DNA of 34,389 nt from positions 1 through 34,389 of the forward strand of contig JACTMP010000062.1 of assembly GCA_014584575.1 (NCBI GenBank), read 5' to 3'. Positions 34,295 through 34,389 of the stretch are shown here, piece after piece (the stretch's first letter is position 1; every line of letters starts with the position of its first letter). The translations under genes were made by a program, and so were the position numbers. This stretch comes from Chloroflexota bacterium (lineage in GTDB: Bacteria > Chloroflexota > Anaerolineae > Promineifilales > Promineifilaceae). The notes beneath the pieces were generated by a model. It did no database searches. It was not told where the DNA came from and saw only the letters and a list, made by a program, of their open reading frames with translations.

Positions 34295-34389
34295 CTATTC
34301 AGGTGTGAGTTGAGGCATGAGGAGATCGCCTTCAAAGAGGGAACCTAATGCCTCCCAAACATTGAGACCTTGTTTACGAATCGTTGAGA
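34295..34389 (-). CDS. C-terminal end of a probable transposase (partial)
   Basis: Reading inward from the right edge on the minus strand, 30 codons (STIRKQGLNVWEALGSLFEG and then DLLMPQLTPE) end in TAG at 34295-34297. A xxRKQGxNVxEAL ending resembles the last residues of IS66-type or related transposases. Only the end is in the window, so neither the family nor intactness can be settled. About 70 bp separate it from the antitoxin gene; no terminal inverted repeat is recognisable in that stretch. Confidence 0.4.
   Translation of the reverse strand, partial: STIRKQGLNVWEALGSLFEGDLLMPQLTPE

Overview
The window is about 34.4 kb of GC-rich bacterial DNA (roughly 55-58% GC by eye), with a few clearly AT-richer islands. 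The gene content points to a filamentous or heterotrophic Chloroflexota of the Anaerolineae/Caldilineae/Promineofilum type: a split complex I operon with two nuoM genes, an F0-only ATP synthase cluster, a secreted lamin-tail protein with a 'YLPV' motif, a PknB-like kinase with a Pro/Thr-rich tail, and a very abundant octamer ACGGCCGT. This placement is inference from family knowledge; no rRNA or tRNA gene is present to confirm it.

Left arm (1-7470, all minus strand): a candidate DNA-modification/defence module. An SNF2-type helicase with a C-terminal DUF3883 domain and a DUF1156 adenine-specific DNA methylase flank three small genes (a 65-residue protein, a DUF6883 protein and a DUF4926 protein). 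The arm is studded with a short palindromic repeat, present in tandem (1-196), between genes, and in frame inside both large genes.

Housekeeping accessory block (7646-13646): a DinB-fold protein, a MocR/PdxR-type regulator, a SpoU/TrmH RNA methylase, a secreted LTD protein and a Ser/Thr kinase.

Energy block (14120-26598, all plus strand): nuoA-H-J-K-L-M-M-N followed by atpZ-atpB-atpE-atpF. Only the membrane arm of complex I and the membrane sector of ATP synthase (plus a delta-like tail fused to subunit b) are present. The peripheral NADH/quinone module (nuoB,C,D,E,F,G,I) and F1 (alpha, beta, gamma, epsilon) must be encoded elsewhere, if present. The duplicated nuoM, with an NuoL whose lateral-helix region is about 30 residues longer than usual, matches the '2M' complex I architecture. 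The second NuoM lacks the normally conserved lysine of transmembrane helix 7. Most gene junctions in this block carry a palindrome, each of different sequence.

Right arm (26771-34389): a type I phosphodiesterase/pyrophosphatase-like protein, a small unknown protein, an SDR oxidoreductase, an AT-rich unknown gene, a DnaE-type DNA polymerase III alpha paralogue carrying in-frame insertions of the same kind of repeat found between genes, a 21-bp tandem repeat, a VapC-like toxin with its antitoxin, and the last codons of a probable transposase at the right edge.

Taken together, the most unusual signals are the 2M complex I with a lysine-less second NuoM, the clustering of membrane-only subunits of two complexes, and three layers of repeats (the ACGGCCGT octamer, a coding-tolerated short palindrome family, and locus-specific junction palindromes).
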